A DNA stretch of 17,622 nt from an uncultured Oscillospiraceae bacterium (GCA_900542375.1 UQNI01000045.1:1-17622), one strand, 5' to 3'; positions 1 to 9,180 are shown, numbered from the stretch's first letter. A program made the numbers and translations. The notes: generated by a model from the sequence alone, not told the origin.

Positions 1-1
1 A

Positions 2-853
2 TGTAATAACTTTTGTACTTTTTGTATAGTTCCTTATGTTAGAGGTAGAGAGAGGTCTGTTCCTCTTGAAGAAATAGTAAAAGATGTGGAACAATATGTA
101 AAAAAAGGTGCAAAAGAAATAGTATTGTTAGGACAAAATGTAAATTCTTATGGTAAGACGTTAGAAAATCCGATTACCTTTTCTGAATTGTTACGCAGGC
201 TTGACCGCATTGAAGGGGATTACCGCATACGGTTTATGAGTCCGCACCCAAAAGATGCAACTCCCGAATTGTTTGAAACTATGGCAAACAGTAAGCATAT
301 TGCACATAGTTTACATCTTCCTTTACAGGCGGGGAATAACAGAGTGCTCAAGGCTATGAATCGTAACTACACCAGAGAGCAATTTTTAAAATTGGTAGAA
401 CAGGCTCGTGCTGCTATGCCGGATATTACTTTTACAACTGATTTAATTGTAGGATTTCCGGGTGAAACATATGAAGAGTTTTTAGATACCGTAGATATGC
501 TGGAAAAAGTAAAGTTCAATTCCTTATATACTTTTATTTATTCACCGCGTGTCGGAACCAGAGCTGCCTCTATGCCGGATGAAATATCTGCTGAGGAAAA
601 ATCGTGCTGGTTTCAGGAGCTTTGGAAAAAGCAAGAAGAAGTTGTCGCTCAAACCAGTCCTGCCATGATTGGAACGACTCAGAGAGTGCTGGTACAGGGC
701 TATAACGAAAAACAAACCATGCTTTGGGGTAAAACAGAAGGAAATATGAACTGTGAATTTGAAGGCGACGACAGTTTAATAGGCACTTTTGTGGATGTAA
801 AAATAACAGAGTCGCCCAATTTTGTGCTAAAAGGCACACTGATAACAGAATAA
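2..853 (+). CDS. miaB: MiaB, tRNA-2-methylthio-N6-dimethylallyladenosine synthase (5' partial)
   Basis: This is the C-terminal 283 residues of a radical-SAM methylthiotransferase that converts i6A37 to ms2i6A37 in tRNA. The reading frame is open from base 2 and begins with CNNFCTFC, the CxxxCxxC motif that holds the SAM-binding [4Fe-4S] cluster, followed by the family-typical IVPYVRGRERS. Further family blocks are LLGQNVNSYG, HLPLQAGNNRVLKAMNR and TTDLIVGFPGET. The last 65 or so residues form the TRAM RNA-binding domain. The N-terminal methylthiotransferase domain, with the cysteines for the second cluster, lies outside the window (about 150 residues, from the usual family length). The ATG at 86 is internal and is not the start. 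ricA follows after 30 bases. The RGRERS block and the miaA gene downstream favour MiaB over the related MtaB and RimO. Confidence 0.96.
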   Translation, partial: CNNFCTFCIVPYVRGRERSVPLEEIVKDVEQYVKKGAKEIVLLGQNVNSYGKTLENPITFSELLRRLDRIEGDYRIRFMSPHPKDATPELFETMANSKHIAHSLHLPLQAGNNRVLKAMNRNYTREQFLKLVEQARAAMPDITFTTDLIVGFPGETYEEFLDTVDMLEKVKFNSLYTFIYSPRVGTRAASMPDEISAEEKSCWFQELWKKQEEVVAQTSPAMIGTTQRVLVQGYNEKQTMLWGKTEGNMNCEFEGDDSLIGTFVDVKITESPNFVLKGTLITE

Positions 854-870
854 TTATAATTAACAATATT

Positions 871-875
871 GGAGG
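871..875 (+). promoter_or_regulatory. Ribosome binding site of ricA
   Basis: GGAGG lies 8 bases before the ATG at 884. It fixes the start there and excludes the upstream TTG at 869, which overlaps this site. Confidence 0.8.
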
Positions 876-883
876 ATTTTCAG

Positions 884-1291
884 ATGGATGTTATTGAACT
901 GGCAAGAGAATTAGGAAAAGCAATTCAACAGGACGAACGTTTTTTGGCAATGCAAATTGCACGTCAAAACAGCGACAATGATGATGAACTGCAACAATTG
1001 ATTGGTGAATTTAACTTAAAAAGAATGGCCATTAACAATGAAGCTGCAAAAGAAAACAGAGATGAAGCAAAATTGCAGCAATTAAACAGCGAACTGCGTG
1101 AAACCTATGCAAAAGTGATGCAAAATAAAAATATGAATGCTTACAATGAAGCAAAAGAGCTGATGGACAATATGTTAAAACGTATCAATGCAATCATCAG
1201 TATTTCCGCAGAAGGCGGAGACCCTGAAATTGCAGACTTAACAGAAGATACCTGCGGCGGCTCATGCTCCAGTTGTGCAGGCTGTCACTAA
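884..1291 (+). CDS. ricA: RicA/YmcA-type YlbF-family RNA-processing factor
   Basis: A 135-residue YlbF/YmcA-family (Com_YlbF) protein. In Bacillus subtilis, YmcA (RicA), YlbF (RicF) and YaaT (RicT) form a complex that guides RNase Y in mRNA maturation and affects competence, sporulation and biofilm formation. The position directly after miaB and before mutS matches ymcA. The body is mostly charged alpha-helix (about residues 5-110). The tail carries four cysteines, C124, C128, C131 and C134, in a CX3CX2CX2C pattern, which fits reports that the complex binds [4Fe-4S] clusters. The ATG at 884 is preferred because GGAGG at 871-875 lies 8 bases upstream. A TTG at 869 overlaps that site and would add five residues. 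Family assignment is firm; RicA rather than RicF rests on gene order. Confidence 0.85.
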   Translation: MDVIELARELGKAIQQDERFLAMQIARQNSDNDDELQQLIGEFNLKRMAINNEAAKENRDEAKLQQLNSELRETYAKVMQNKNMNAYNEAKELMDNMLKRINAIISISAEGGDPEIADLTEDTCGGSCSSCAGCH

Positions 1292-1333
1292 TGAGATATA
1301 TTGCATTCTATAAGAAAAAGATGAGGTAGAAAA

Positions 1334-3967
1334 ATGGCTGATTTATCACCTATGATGAAACAATATTTTCAAATAAAAGAGCAGAACCCCGACACCCTGT
1401 TGTTTTTTCGCTTGGGTGATTTCTATGAGCTGTTTTTTGACGACGCAAAATTGGTGTCGGCAGAACTGGAACTTACCCTAACCGGCCGTGATTGCGGACA
1501 AGCAGAGCGCGCGCCTATGTGCGGTGTTCCATATCACAGTGCGGAATCTTATATTGCACGGCTTGTTGCAAAAGGCTATAAAGTTGCAATTTGTGAACAG
1601 TTGGAGACACCGGCTCAGGCCAAAGGGCTGGTAAAACGCGATATTGTTCGTGTGATTACTCCGGGTACTGTTATGGAAAGCAGTATGCTGGATGAAGCAA
1701 AAAACAACTTTATCTGCACGGTTTGTGTCGAAAAAAATGAAGCGGGAATTTGCTTTGCAGATATTTCTACAGGCGAACTGCATGCGACAACCTTAAAGGG
1801 AAATTCTTTGGCTGACTTGGAGCTTCAGCTAAAAAATGAATTGATGCGTTTTTCTCCAAGAGAGATTTTAATCAATTCACAGACCTTGGAACTGAAAAAT
1901 CTTCCCAAATTTTTAAGAGAAAAGCTTTCCACATTACTGGAATGTTTGGAAGACAGCAAGTTTACTTATGATACATGTGAGGCTGCTGTACGACATCAGT
2001 TCAATGGAGATACAACACAAGCGCTGCATGTAGATGACAAACCTTTGGTCATAAAATGTATTGGTGCTTTGCTGGATTATTTAAAGCGTACCCAGCGTAA
2101 CGGCATGGAACGAATGAACCGCATTATGTTATACACCAATGCGCAGTATATGCATTTGGACATGAATGCAAGACGCAATTTGGAATTGACAGAAACCATG
2201 CGCAATAAAGAGAAGAGAGGTTCTTTGCTTTGGGTGTTGGATAAAACTAAAACCCCTATGGGAAAACGTTTAATACGCACATGGCTGGAACGTCCTCTTG
2301 TCAATCCGGTTCAAATTAAAAAACGTCAATTTGCAGTGGATGAACTGATGAGAAATATCCCTTTAAGCGACGGTATTACAGAACAGCTTTCCGGTATTCA
2401 TGATTTGGAACGTTTGATGACTCGCATTGTGTATGGTTCTGCAAATGGTCGTGAACTGCGCAGTCTGCTAGCTGCCATTGAGCGTTTACCTGCATTGCAG
2501 CATTTGCTGGAAGGGGTACACTGCGATTTACTTCAAGACATTGAACAGCAAATTGATTTGCTTGAAGATGTAGCCAAGCTTATTTTTTCTGCTATTGTGG
2601 AAGCCCCGCCGTTTTCCATTCGCGAAGGCGGTATCATCAAGCAGGGATATCATGCCGAGTTGGATCAGTTGAAAAGCGACATGACCAACGGAAAAGAACT
2701 GATTGCACAAATTGAAGCAAAAGAAAAAGAACGCACTCATATACCAAAATTAAAGATAGGCTACAATCGCGTATTTGGTTATTATATTGAAATTTCCAAC
2801 TCTTATAAATCCCAAGCGCCGGCTGAATATATCCGTAAGCAAACATTAAGCAACTGCGAGCGTTATATCACACAGGAATTGAAAGATTTGGAAGCGCGAA
2901 TTTTGGGCGCTCATGATAAATCCATTCAGCTGGAAAGTGTGTTGTTTGAAGAAGTCCGCAAACAAGTGGCGGACCAATTGGTTCGTGTACAAAGTACCGC
3001 AAGTGCATTGGCACAGCTGGATGTATTAAACTCTTTTGCGCGCATTTCCCGTCAGCAAAATTATGTTTGTCCCGAAGTGAATTTGGGCGGAAAGATTGTG
3101 CTGAAAGAAAGCCGCCACCCTGTTGTAGAAGTGTTATTGGATGGTGCTCCGTTTGTTCCAAACGATGTACTGTTAGATAAAAATGAAAACAGGGTTGCGA
3201 TTATTACAGGGCCGAATATGGCAGGAAAATCGACGTATATGCGTCAAACGGCACTGATTGTACTAATGGCGCAAATCGGTTGTTTTGTACCGGCGGCATC
3301 GGCGGAAATCGGTGTTGTGGACAGTATTTTTACCCGTGTGGGCGCATCTGACGATTTGGCTTCAGGACAGTCTACCTTTATGGTGGAAATGTCTGAGGTA
3401 GCGGATATTTTAAAACATGCAACAGACCAAAGTTTATTGATTTTAGATGAAATCGGCAGAGGAACTTCCACATTTGACGGTATGAGTATTGCTCGTGCTG
3501 TTCTGGAGTATGTAGCCGATACCAAAACATTGGGAGCTAAAGCGTTGTTTGCGACTCATTATCATGAATTAACAGCTTTGGAAGATTGTATGGACAGCGT
3601 AAAAAATTACAATATTGCGGTTAAGAAAAATGGTGATGATATTACCTTTCTACGAAGAATTATCCGCGGCGGTGCAGACGACAGTTTTGGTATTGAAGTA
3701 GCAAAATTAGCCGGTGTGCCAAATCAAATCGTTGCCAGAGCAAAAGAGATTCTAAAAGAGTTGGAAAGTATGCCTCAGGCCGAAGTAACTGCAAAATCTG
3801 TCAAAAAACCGAAAATGGTGCAGGAAGAAGCTCAAATTTCCTTTACACCTGCCGCCAAACATGCAGTGCTTGAAAAATTGGAACAAATTGATGTCAATAC
3901 TCTCACGCCGATTGAATGCATGCAGACCTTGTTTGAACTGAGTCAATTGGCAAAACAGGATACATAA
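1334..3967 (+). CDS. mutS: DNA mismatch repair ATPase MutS
   Basis: Full-length MutS of 877 residues, the mismatch-recognition protein of post-replicative repair. Residues F30-Y31-E32 in LGDFYELFF are the Phe-X-Glu motif that stacks on the mismatched base. The connector, core, lever and clamp domains follow. The ABC-type ATPase carries Walker A GPNMAGKST at 626-634, the signature region DDLASGQSTF, Walker B LILDE with D705-E706, GRGTSTFDG, and the FATHYHEL block with its switch histidine. Near the C terminus Q834-I-S-F resembles the beta-clamp-binding motif of Gram-positive MutS. GAGGT at 1323-1327 precedes the ATG by 6 bases. mutL starts 38 bases downstream, so the two are probably co-transcribed. 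Length and motifs agree with MutS1, not MutS2, which lacks the mismatch domain and ends in an Smr domain. Confidence 0.98.
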   Translation: MADLSPMMKQYFQIKEQNPDTLLFFRLGDFYELFFDDAKLVSAELELTLTGRDCGQAERAPMCGVPYHSAESYIARLVAKGYKVAICEQLETPAQAKGLVKRDIVRVITPGTVMESSMLDEAKNNFICTVCVEKNEAGICFADISTGELHATTLKGNSLADLELQLKNELMRFSPREILINSQTLELKNLPKFLREKLSTLLECLEDSKFTYDTCEAAVRHQFNGDTTQALHVDDKPLVIKCIGALLDYLKRTQRNGMERMNRIMLYTNAQYMHLDMNARRNLELTETMRNKEKRGSLLWVLDKTKTPMGKRLIRTWLERPLVNPVQIKKRQFAVDELMRNIPLSDGITEQLSGIHDLERLMTRIVYGSANGRELRSLLAAIERLPALQHLLEGVHCDLLQDIEQQIDLLEDVAKLIFSAIVEAPPFSIREGGIIKQGYHAELDQLKSDMTNGKELIAQIEAKEKERTHIPKLKIGYNRVFGYYIEISNSYKSQAPAEYIRKQTLSNCERYITQELKDLEARILGAHDKSIQLESVLFEEVRKQVADQLVRVQSTASALAQLDVLNSFARISRQQNYVCPEVNLGGKIVLKESRHPVVEVLLDGAPFVPNDVLLDKNENRVAIITGPNMAGKSTYMRQTALIVLMAQIGCFVPAASAEIGVVDSIFTRVGASDDLASGQSTFMVEMSEVADILKHATDQSLLILDEIGRGTSTFDGMSIARAVLEYVADTKTLGAKALFATHYHELTALEDCMDSVKNYNIAVKKNGDDITFLRRIIRGGADDSFGIEVAKLAGVPNQIVARAKEILKELESMPQAEVTAKSVKKPKMVQEEAQISFTPAAKHAVLEKLEQIDVNTLTPIECMQTLFELSQLAKQDT

Positions 3968-4005
3968 TAAAAAATTGAACCATAGCAAAGAAAGCGAGGT
4001 GCTTT

Positions 4006-6075
4006 ATGGGCAAAATTCAGGTGTTGGATAAACAAATCGCAGAGCTGATTGCAGCTGGAGAAGTAGTGGACAGACCGGCCTCTGTTATCAAAGAATTGGT
4101 CGAGAATGCAATTGATGCAGGAGCTACAGCGATTACGGTAGAAATCAAAAACGGCGGTGTAACATTTATGCGTGTCACAGACAACGGCTGTGGTATTGCC
4201 CGTGAAGATGTTCCTACTGCTTTTTTGCGTCATGCTACCAGCAAAATTCGCAAACAAGATGATTTGGAAGCAATTGGAACTTTGGGTTTCCGCGGGGAGG
4301 CCTTAGCCTCTGTTGCTGCGGTTGCAAACGTAGAAGTAATGACCAGAACCGCAGATGAACTGGCAGGTACTTTTTATGCAATCAGCGGCGGTGAACAGCA
4401 AGCGTGTGAAGATTATGGTTGTCCGCAAGGTACAACAATCATTGTAAAAGATATTTTTTATAATGTGCCTGCAAGAATGAAGTTTTTGAAAAAAGATACA
4501 GTGGAAGCCAATGCCGTTTCCGGTGTTATGGATAAGATTGCGTTATCTCATCCGGAAATCTCACTGCGCTTTATCAGAGATGGTAAGGAAACCTTGCATA
4601 CGCCGGGAGACGGACAACTGAAATCCGCCATTTATGCAGTATTTGGCAAGGATTTTACCGCAGGTCTTATCCCGGTCGACTATGAATTTGAACATGTAAA
4701 GGTTTGGGGATTTATCAGCAAACCCGCAGCCGCAAGACCAAACCGCAGTATGCAGCATTTCTTTATCAATGGAAGATATGTCAAAAGCAAAACTGCTATG
4801 GTGGCATTGGAACAGGCGTTTAAAGGTTCCTTAATGGTAGGAAAATTTCCAAGCTGTGTACTACATATCGAATTGTCTTACCGCGCCGTTGATGTAAATG
4901 TACATCCCAATAAACTGGAAGTGCGTTTTATCAATGAAAAGCCGATTTTTGATGCTGTTTATCACGGTGTACAAACGGCTTTGAATCAAGGCGACAAGCC
5001 GATTGTCATGGACGTTAAGAAGGTAGTTTCTCATCATCCTTTTTATGTGTCACCGGAAAAGCCGGAGCAAATGCAGCTAAAAACAACGTCTTCTAAACCA
5101 ATACAAGAAACGAACATTGCACAACCAATTCAGCAAACTGCTCCAAAACAGGAAGAAGCTGTTCCCGCATCCGGATTTGCCAAAGAGCTTTTTCAGAACA
5201 GCAGTGCAGAGAAGTTTCAAATGAATGACAGTGGAAGTATACAAAATTCTGTTTCGGACGTACAAATTCCTACTTTTCATCACTATGAGAAAGATTCTCC
5301 CAGAATTACGTATGCGAATATTGATATCGCTGTAGATGACAGAGAGGATTTCACAAAGTCAAATTCGGAGATACGTTATGATGAGGAGATACCGCAAGAA
5401 AAAGGACATCAAACAGAGGCACCTCATCAAACAGTGACGCATGAGGAAGTTCCGCAAGGGGATGAGCACCCTTGTGAGGAATCGGCTGCCAAAACCGATT
5501 TAAAGCCGCTGCGCTTAGTGGGAGAAGCATTTGGAACCTATATTATCGCAGAACGAAATTGCGAAGAACTGGTGCTGATTGACAAACATGCGGCTCACGA
5601 ACGAATGTTGTACGAAAAGCTGAAAAAACAAGCTCCGGGTTCCGATTCTCAAATGCTGTTGCAGCCGATTACCGTTACTTTGAATAAAGAGGAATACACG
5701 GCAGTATTGCAAGCACTTGATACCTTTGCAAAAGCAGGTTTTGAATTGGACGATTTTGGTGCAGGCACGATTTTGGTACGAAGCGCACCTCTTTCTATGG
5801 AGCATGATGATGTTTCTTCCGCTGTTATGGAAATGGCAGGATATTTAAGTCAGCAAAAGACAGATATTACAACAGAACACTTGGATTGGCTGTATCACAA
5901 CATTGCTTGCAGGTCAGCAATCAAAGCGGGCGATAAAAGTTCTCCTCAGGAACTGTTGGCTTTGGTAGAGCAATTGGAAGAGGATGATACCATTCGGTAT
6001 TGTCCTCATGGCCGTCCTGTGAAAGTTGTAATAAAGAAAAAAGATTTGGAAAAACAGTTTGGTCGTATTCAGTGA
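4006..6075 (+). CDS. mutL: DNA mismatch repair endonuclease MutL
   Basis: A 689-residue MutL, the partner that MutS recruits to trigger strand incision. The N-terminal GHKL ATPase shows ELVENAIDAG at 30-39 (E30 and N34 correspond to the catalytic and Mg-binding positions), DNGCGI, ATSKI and GFRGEALASV. A low-complexity linker rich in Gln, Glu, Pro and Ser spans about residues 345-495. The C-terminal domain carries the metal-dependent endonuclease motif as DKHAAHERMLYE at 526-537, then ACRSAIKAGD (C635), CPHGRP (666-671) and a terminal FGRIQ. This set is typical of nicking MutL proteins in bacteria without MutH, so strand discrimination is probably MutH-independent. Lys replaces Gln at the second position of the DQHA motif. 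GAGGT at 3996-4000 serves the ATG. Confidence 0.98.
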   Translation: MGKIQVLDKQIAELIAAGEVVDRPASVIKELVENAIDAGATAITVEIKNGGVTFMRVTDNGCGIAREDVPTAFLRHATSKIRKQDDLEAIGTLGFRGEALASVAAVANVEVMTRTADELAGTFYAISGGEQQACEDYGCPQGTTIIVKDIFYNVPARMKFLKKDTVEANAVSGVMDKIALSHPEISLRFIRDGKETLHTPGDGQLKSAIYAVFGKDFTAGLIPVDYEFEHVKVWGFISKPAAARPNRSMQHFFINGRYVKSKTAMVALEQAFKGSLMVGKFPSCVLHIELSYRAVDVNVHPNKLEVRFINEKPIFDAVYHGVQTALNQGDKPIVMDVKKVVSHHPFYVSPEKPEQMQLKTTSSKPIQETNIAQPIQQTAPKQEEAVPASGFAKELFQNSSAEKFQMNDSGSIQNSVSDVQIPTFHHYEKDSPRITYANIDIAVDDREDFTKSNSEIRYDEEIPQEKGHQTEAPHQTVTHEEVPQGDEHPCEESAAKTDLKPLRLVGEAFGTYIIAERNCEELVLIDKHAAHERMLYEKLKKQAPGSDSQMLLQPITVTLNKEEYTAVLQALDTFAKAGFELDDFGAGTILVRSAPLSMEHDDVSSAVMEMAGYLSQQKTDITTEHLDWLYHNIACRSAIKAGDKSSPQELLALVEQLEEDDTIRYCPHGRPVKVVIKKKDLEKQFGRIQ

Positions 6076-6134
6076 TGTTTTCAATTTCATTGTTTTTTCT
6101 TCATAATGATATGGTAGGATACTAGGAGCTTAAC

Positions 6135-7091
6135 ATGGAAAAACAAGAATTACAGAAAAAAATCCCGTTGGTAGTCATTGTGGGACCAACTGCCTCAGGA
6201 AAAAGCAAATTGGCGGTAGAACTGGCCCATTGGCTGCAAACGGAAATTGTGTCAGCAGATTCCATGCAAATTTACCGCGGAATGCAAATTGGTACAGCCA
6301 AACCCACTGTGGAGGAGATGGAAGGCATTGCGCACCATCTCATAGACTTTGTGGAATTAAATGAACCGTTCAGTGTAGCCGATTATGTTGCGCATGCAAA
6401 AACATGTGTAGAACGTATTGCACAAAAGGGAAAAATACCGATTCTGGCAGGCGGTACAGGACTGTACATTAATTCATTTTTGGAGAATTTGCAGTTTTCG
6501 GATGAAGAGAAAGACACAGTTTTATGTGAACAGCTGGCAGAAAAAGCAAGAGAGCAAGGAGTGCAGGCGTTGGTAGAAGAGTTGCGCTCTTTTGACCCCC
6601 AGTCTGCAGAGAGAATTGATTCTCATAATGTAGGAAGAATCATTCGTGCGATAGAAATTTACAGAACCACCGGCATGACAATGACAGAACATGTGGAGCA
6701 GTCTCGCCGAATACCGTCTCCGTATTCTGCGTGTATCATCGGACTTGACTATACCGACAGAGCCATTCTTTACGACCGTATTAATCGGCGTGTGGACCAA
6801 ATGCTGCATATGGGATTGGTAGAGGAAGCAAAACAAGTGCTCAGTGAGCAAGATGGTAAAACAGCATTGCAGGCAATTGGCTATAAAGAACTGTTGCCGT
6901 ATTTTCAGGGGGATTTCACTTTAGAAGAAGCTGTGGAGCATATGAAGCGGGAAACACGACGATATGCAAAACGGCAGTTAACTTGGTTTCGCAGAAATCC
7001 CAATATTCATTGGCTAAAGGTGGACGAAATGGAAAGTCACGAACAGCTGGTAGAAAAAGCAAAATCGATTGTAACGCAATTTCAATTTTAG
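6135..7091 (+). CDS. miaA: MiaA, tRNA dimethylallyltransferase
   Basis: A 318-residue enzyme that transfers a dimethylallyl group from DMAPP to N6 of A37 in tRNAs reading UNN codons, forming i6A37, the substrate of MiaB. The P-loop GPTASGKS is at 17-24. SADSMQIY at 40-47 includes the conserved substrate-site Asp, followed by IGTAKP, HHLIDF, LAGGTGLY and QAIGYKEL, and the C-terminal TRRYAKRQLTWFRRN block. Length is normal for the family. AGGAG at 6124-6128 lies 6 bases before the ATG. The 59-base gap after mutL shows no terminator and no convincing promoter, so miaA is probably in the mutSL transcript. Confidence 0.98.
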   Translation: MEKQELQKKIPLVVIVGPTASGKSKLAVELAHWLQTEIVSADSMQIYRGMQIGTAKPTVEEMEGIAHHLIDFVELNEPFSVADYVAHAKTCVERIAQKGKIPILAGGTGLYINSFLENLQFSDEEKDTVLCEQLAEKAREQGVQALVEELRSFDPQSAERIDSHNVGRIIRAIEIYRTTGMTMTEHVEQSRRIPSPYSACIIGLDYTDRAILYDRINRRVDQMLHMGLVEEAKQVLSEQDGKTALQAIGYKELLPYFQGDFTLEEAVEHMKRETRRYAKRQLTWFRRNPNIHWLKVDEMESHEQLVEKAKSIVTQFQF

Positions 7092-7113
7092 TGTAGAAAG
7101 TAAAGGGTTTTCA

Positions 7114-8415
7114 ATGGGTATCTTAAATCATCCAATTTTAAAAAGAATTATCACAATTATCATAGTAGTCCTTTTATTGGTGTTCATTGGTTACCAAATT
7201 TGGCGTGCCAATCATTCGTCTGTGGTAACAGAAACGGCTACTTATGCAAGTATTTCCGATACGATACAGGCAGAAGGTGTTATTATTAGGAATGAAACGC
7301 TTGTGCAGCAAAATACTGCAGGTGTTATTACCTATAATGTTTCTGACGGAACAAAAATTGCGAAAGACGGCTTAATTGCAACGGTTTACGATACTGCGGA
7401 AGATGCTACCACACAACAGCGGAGAGAACAGCTGGAATCGCAACTTGCCACACTGCAGGAGTTAAACAGTGCCAGAACCACAACTACCTACACCAATCCG
7501 GACAATCTGGATAAAGATATTCATACCAAATTATATACTTTATTAGAATCCATTCATGAGCGCGACAGAGACCAAATTGACAGTAATAAAGATTCTGTCT
7601 TAAAATCAATTAATACGCGTCAAATAGCAACCGGACAAGTCACAGACTTTAATGCAAAAATTCAGTCTCTCCAAGACCAATTAACGGCTTTGGGTTCTGT
7701 GAAAGGTACAAAGAAAGGCGAAATTACATCACCGTCTTCCGGCTATTTTGTCAGCTCTACAGATGGCTATGAATCTACTTTTAGTTATAATGATGCTACC
7801 AATTTAACGGTGGATGATTTAAAGACCAAAAAAGACCAAAAAGCTGAGACACAAGACAGCAGTGTTATTGGTAAAATATGCGATTCTTATAACTGGTATG
7901 TTGCGTGTATTGTACCGGCTGACACGGCATCCAGACTGAAGGAAGATGCTCAGGTATCCATCCAATTGCCCTTTGTCTCTTCCGGAGATATTCCGGCTAC
8001 GGTTGCAGCTGTAAATCAAACAGACGGTGCTTCTGAGGCTGCTGTTATCTTAAAATGCAATTATATGAGCGATACGTTGTCTAAAGTGCGTGATGAAACC
8101 ATTCAAATTAATATTAATACTTATACAGGTATTCGCGTCAGTCAGCAGTCTGTCCGTTTCCAAACTGTGTCCAAAGACGTAACCGACGAAAATGGAAATA
8201 CAACCACTGTGACCAAAGATGTAAAAGGCGTTTACATTCTATATGGTAACTCTATTAAATTTGTTGAGATTGTGCCGCTGTACAGCAGCAACAATTATGT
8301 CATATGTGATCCTGACCCGGATACAAGTGAGTTAATGACAAGCGAAACATTAACATTATACGACGAAGTTGTGGTAGGAGGTAAAGATTTGTATGACGGA
8401 AAAATGGTTAAGTGA
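7114..8415 (+). CDS. Membrane-anchored HlyD-like adaptor protein of unknown function
   Basis: A 433-residue protein with one hydrophobic segment at residues 12-30, no lipobox and mainly extracytoplasmic topology. Residues about 36-95 (IQAEGVIIRNE, then GVITYNVSDGTKIAKDGLIATVYD) resemble the lipoyl/barrel-sandwich half of HlyD/membrane-fusion proteins. A helical stretch at about 95-190 follows, then the second half-motif GEITSPSSGYFVSSTDG and beta-rich C-terminal domains. Such proteins normally link a transporter to the envelope, but no transporter gene is visible here. I recall a similar protein beside yggS-sepF in many Clostridia, which suggests an envelope or division role; that is inference. 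The last 23 bases overlap yggS, implying translational coupling. The start has only a weak AAAGGG site at 7102-7107. Confidence 0.75.
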   Translation: MGILNHPILKRIITIIIVVLLLVFIGYQIWRANHSSVVTETATYASISDTIQAEGVIIRNETLVQQNTAGVITYNVSDGTKIAKDGLIATVYDTAEDATTQQRREQLESQLATLQELNSARTTTTYTNPDNLDKDIHTKLYTLLESIHERDRDQIDSNKDSVLKSINTRQIATGQVTDFNAKIQSLQDQLTALGSVKGTKKGEITSPSSGYFVSSTDGYESTFSYNDATNLTVDDLKTKKDQKAETQDSSVIGKICDSYNWYVACIVPADTASRLKEDAQVSIQLPFVSSGDIPATVAAVNQTDGASEAAVILKCNYMSDTLSKVRDETIQININTYTGIRVSQQSVRFQTVSKDVTDENGNTTTVTKDVKGVYILYGNSIKFVEIVPLYSSNNYVICDPDPDTSELMTSETLTLYDEVVVGGKDLYDGKMVK

Positions 8416-9133
8416 TGAAGAACTTACAGCAAAAATTGCTGCATTGGAAGAAAATTATAAAATTGTAACGGAAAAAGTAGAACAGGCAGCAATCAAATCT
8501 GGAAGAAAACCGGAAGAGATTACCTTGCTGGCAGCAACCAAAACAGTTCCTGTGCCTGTTATTAACAGAGCAATTGAACTGGGAATTACCTGTATAGGAG
8601 AAAATAAAGTACAAGAATTGTGCGAAAAGTATGACCAATTGCATCTGGAACATTGTGACTGTCACTTTATCGGTCATTTGCAAACCAATAAGGTAAAACA
8701 ATTGATTGGTAAGGTAAGTATGATTCATTCTGTAGACAGTGTAAAACTGGCAAAAGAAATCTCTAAAATTTCTCAGCAGCATCATTTGGTAACCGATATT
8801 TTGGTAGAAATCAACGTAGGAAAAGAAGAAAGCAAGGGCGGTATATATATTGAGGATACGGAGTCGTTTTTGGGAGAAATATCCACATTATCTGGTATTT
8901 CTGTAAAAGGATTGATGACAATACCGCCCGCAGACGAAAATATTACAAAAACAATACATTATTTTGAAAATATGTATAAGAAATTGGTTGACATTAGGTC
9001 TAAAAAATTAGATAATATATCTATGAATTGTTTGTCTATGGGTATGTCGGCGGATTATGCACAAGCAATTGAGGCGGGGGCCAATATTGTTCGTGTAGGT
9101 TCTGCATTGTTTGGACAAAGAGTTTATAAATAA
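8393..9133 (+). CDS. YggS/YlmE-family pyridoxal phosphate homeostasis protein
   Basis: A 246-residue PLP-binding protein with a single-domain alanine-racemase-type barrel (YggS/YBL036c/PROSC family, YlmE in B. subtilis). It has no known enzymatic turnover and buffers PLP, affecting amino-acid and keto-acid balance. The PLP-binding lysine is K50 in LLAATKTV. Other family blocks are IGENKVQEL, HFIGHLQTNKVK, IHSVDS, INVGKEESKGG, GLMTIPP and LSMGMSADYAQAIEAGANIVRVGSALFG, the last holding the phosphate-binding loop. The ATG at 8393 lies inside the end of the HlyD-like gene, with GGAGG at 8377-8381 and 11 bases of spacing. sepF follows after 47 bases, matching the ylmE-ylmF order of Bacillus. Confidence 0.95.
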   Translation: MTEKWLSDEELTAKIAALEENYKIVTEKVEQAAIKSGRKPEEITLLAATKTVPVPVINRAIELGITCIGENKVQELCEKYDQLHLEHCDCHFIGHLQTNKVKQLIGKVSMIHSVDSVKLAKEISKISQQHHLVTDILVEINVGKEESKGGIYIEDTESFLGEISTLSGISVKGLMTIPPADENITKTIHYFENMYKKLVDIRSKKLDNISMNCLSMGMSADYAQAIEAGANIVRVGSALFGQRVYK

Positions 9134-9180
9134 AACTGATTATCATTGCAGTAATAAAAACAACCGGGAGGAAACGACCA

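Noticed and set aside
5526..5617. Lys for Gln in the MutL DQHA endonuclease motif as a sign of lost activity
   Set aside because: The metal-binding Asp, His and both Glu residues, and the ACR, CPHGRP and terminal FxR motifs, are all present. The change is probably a tolerated lineage variant.
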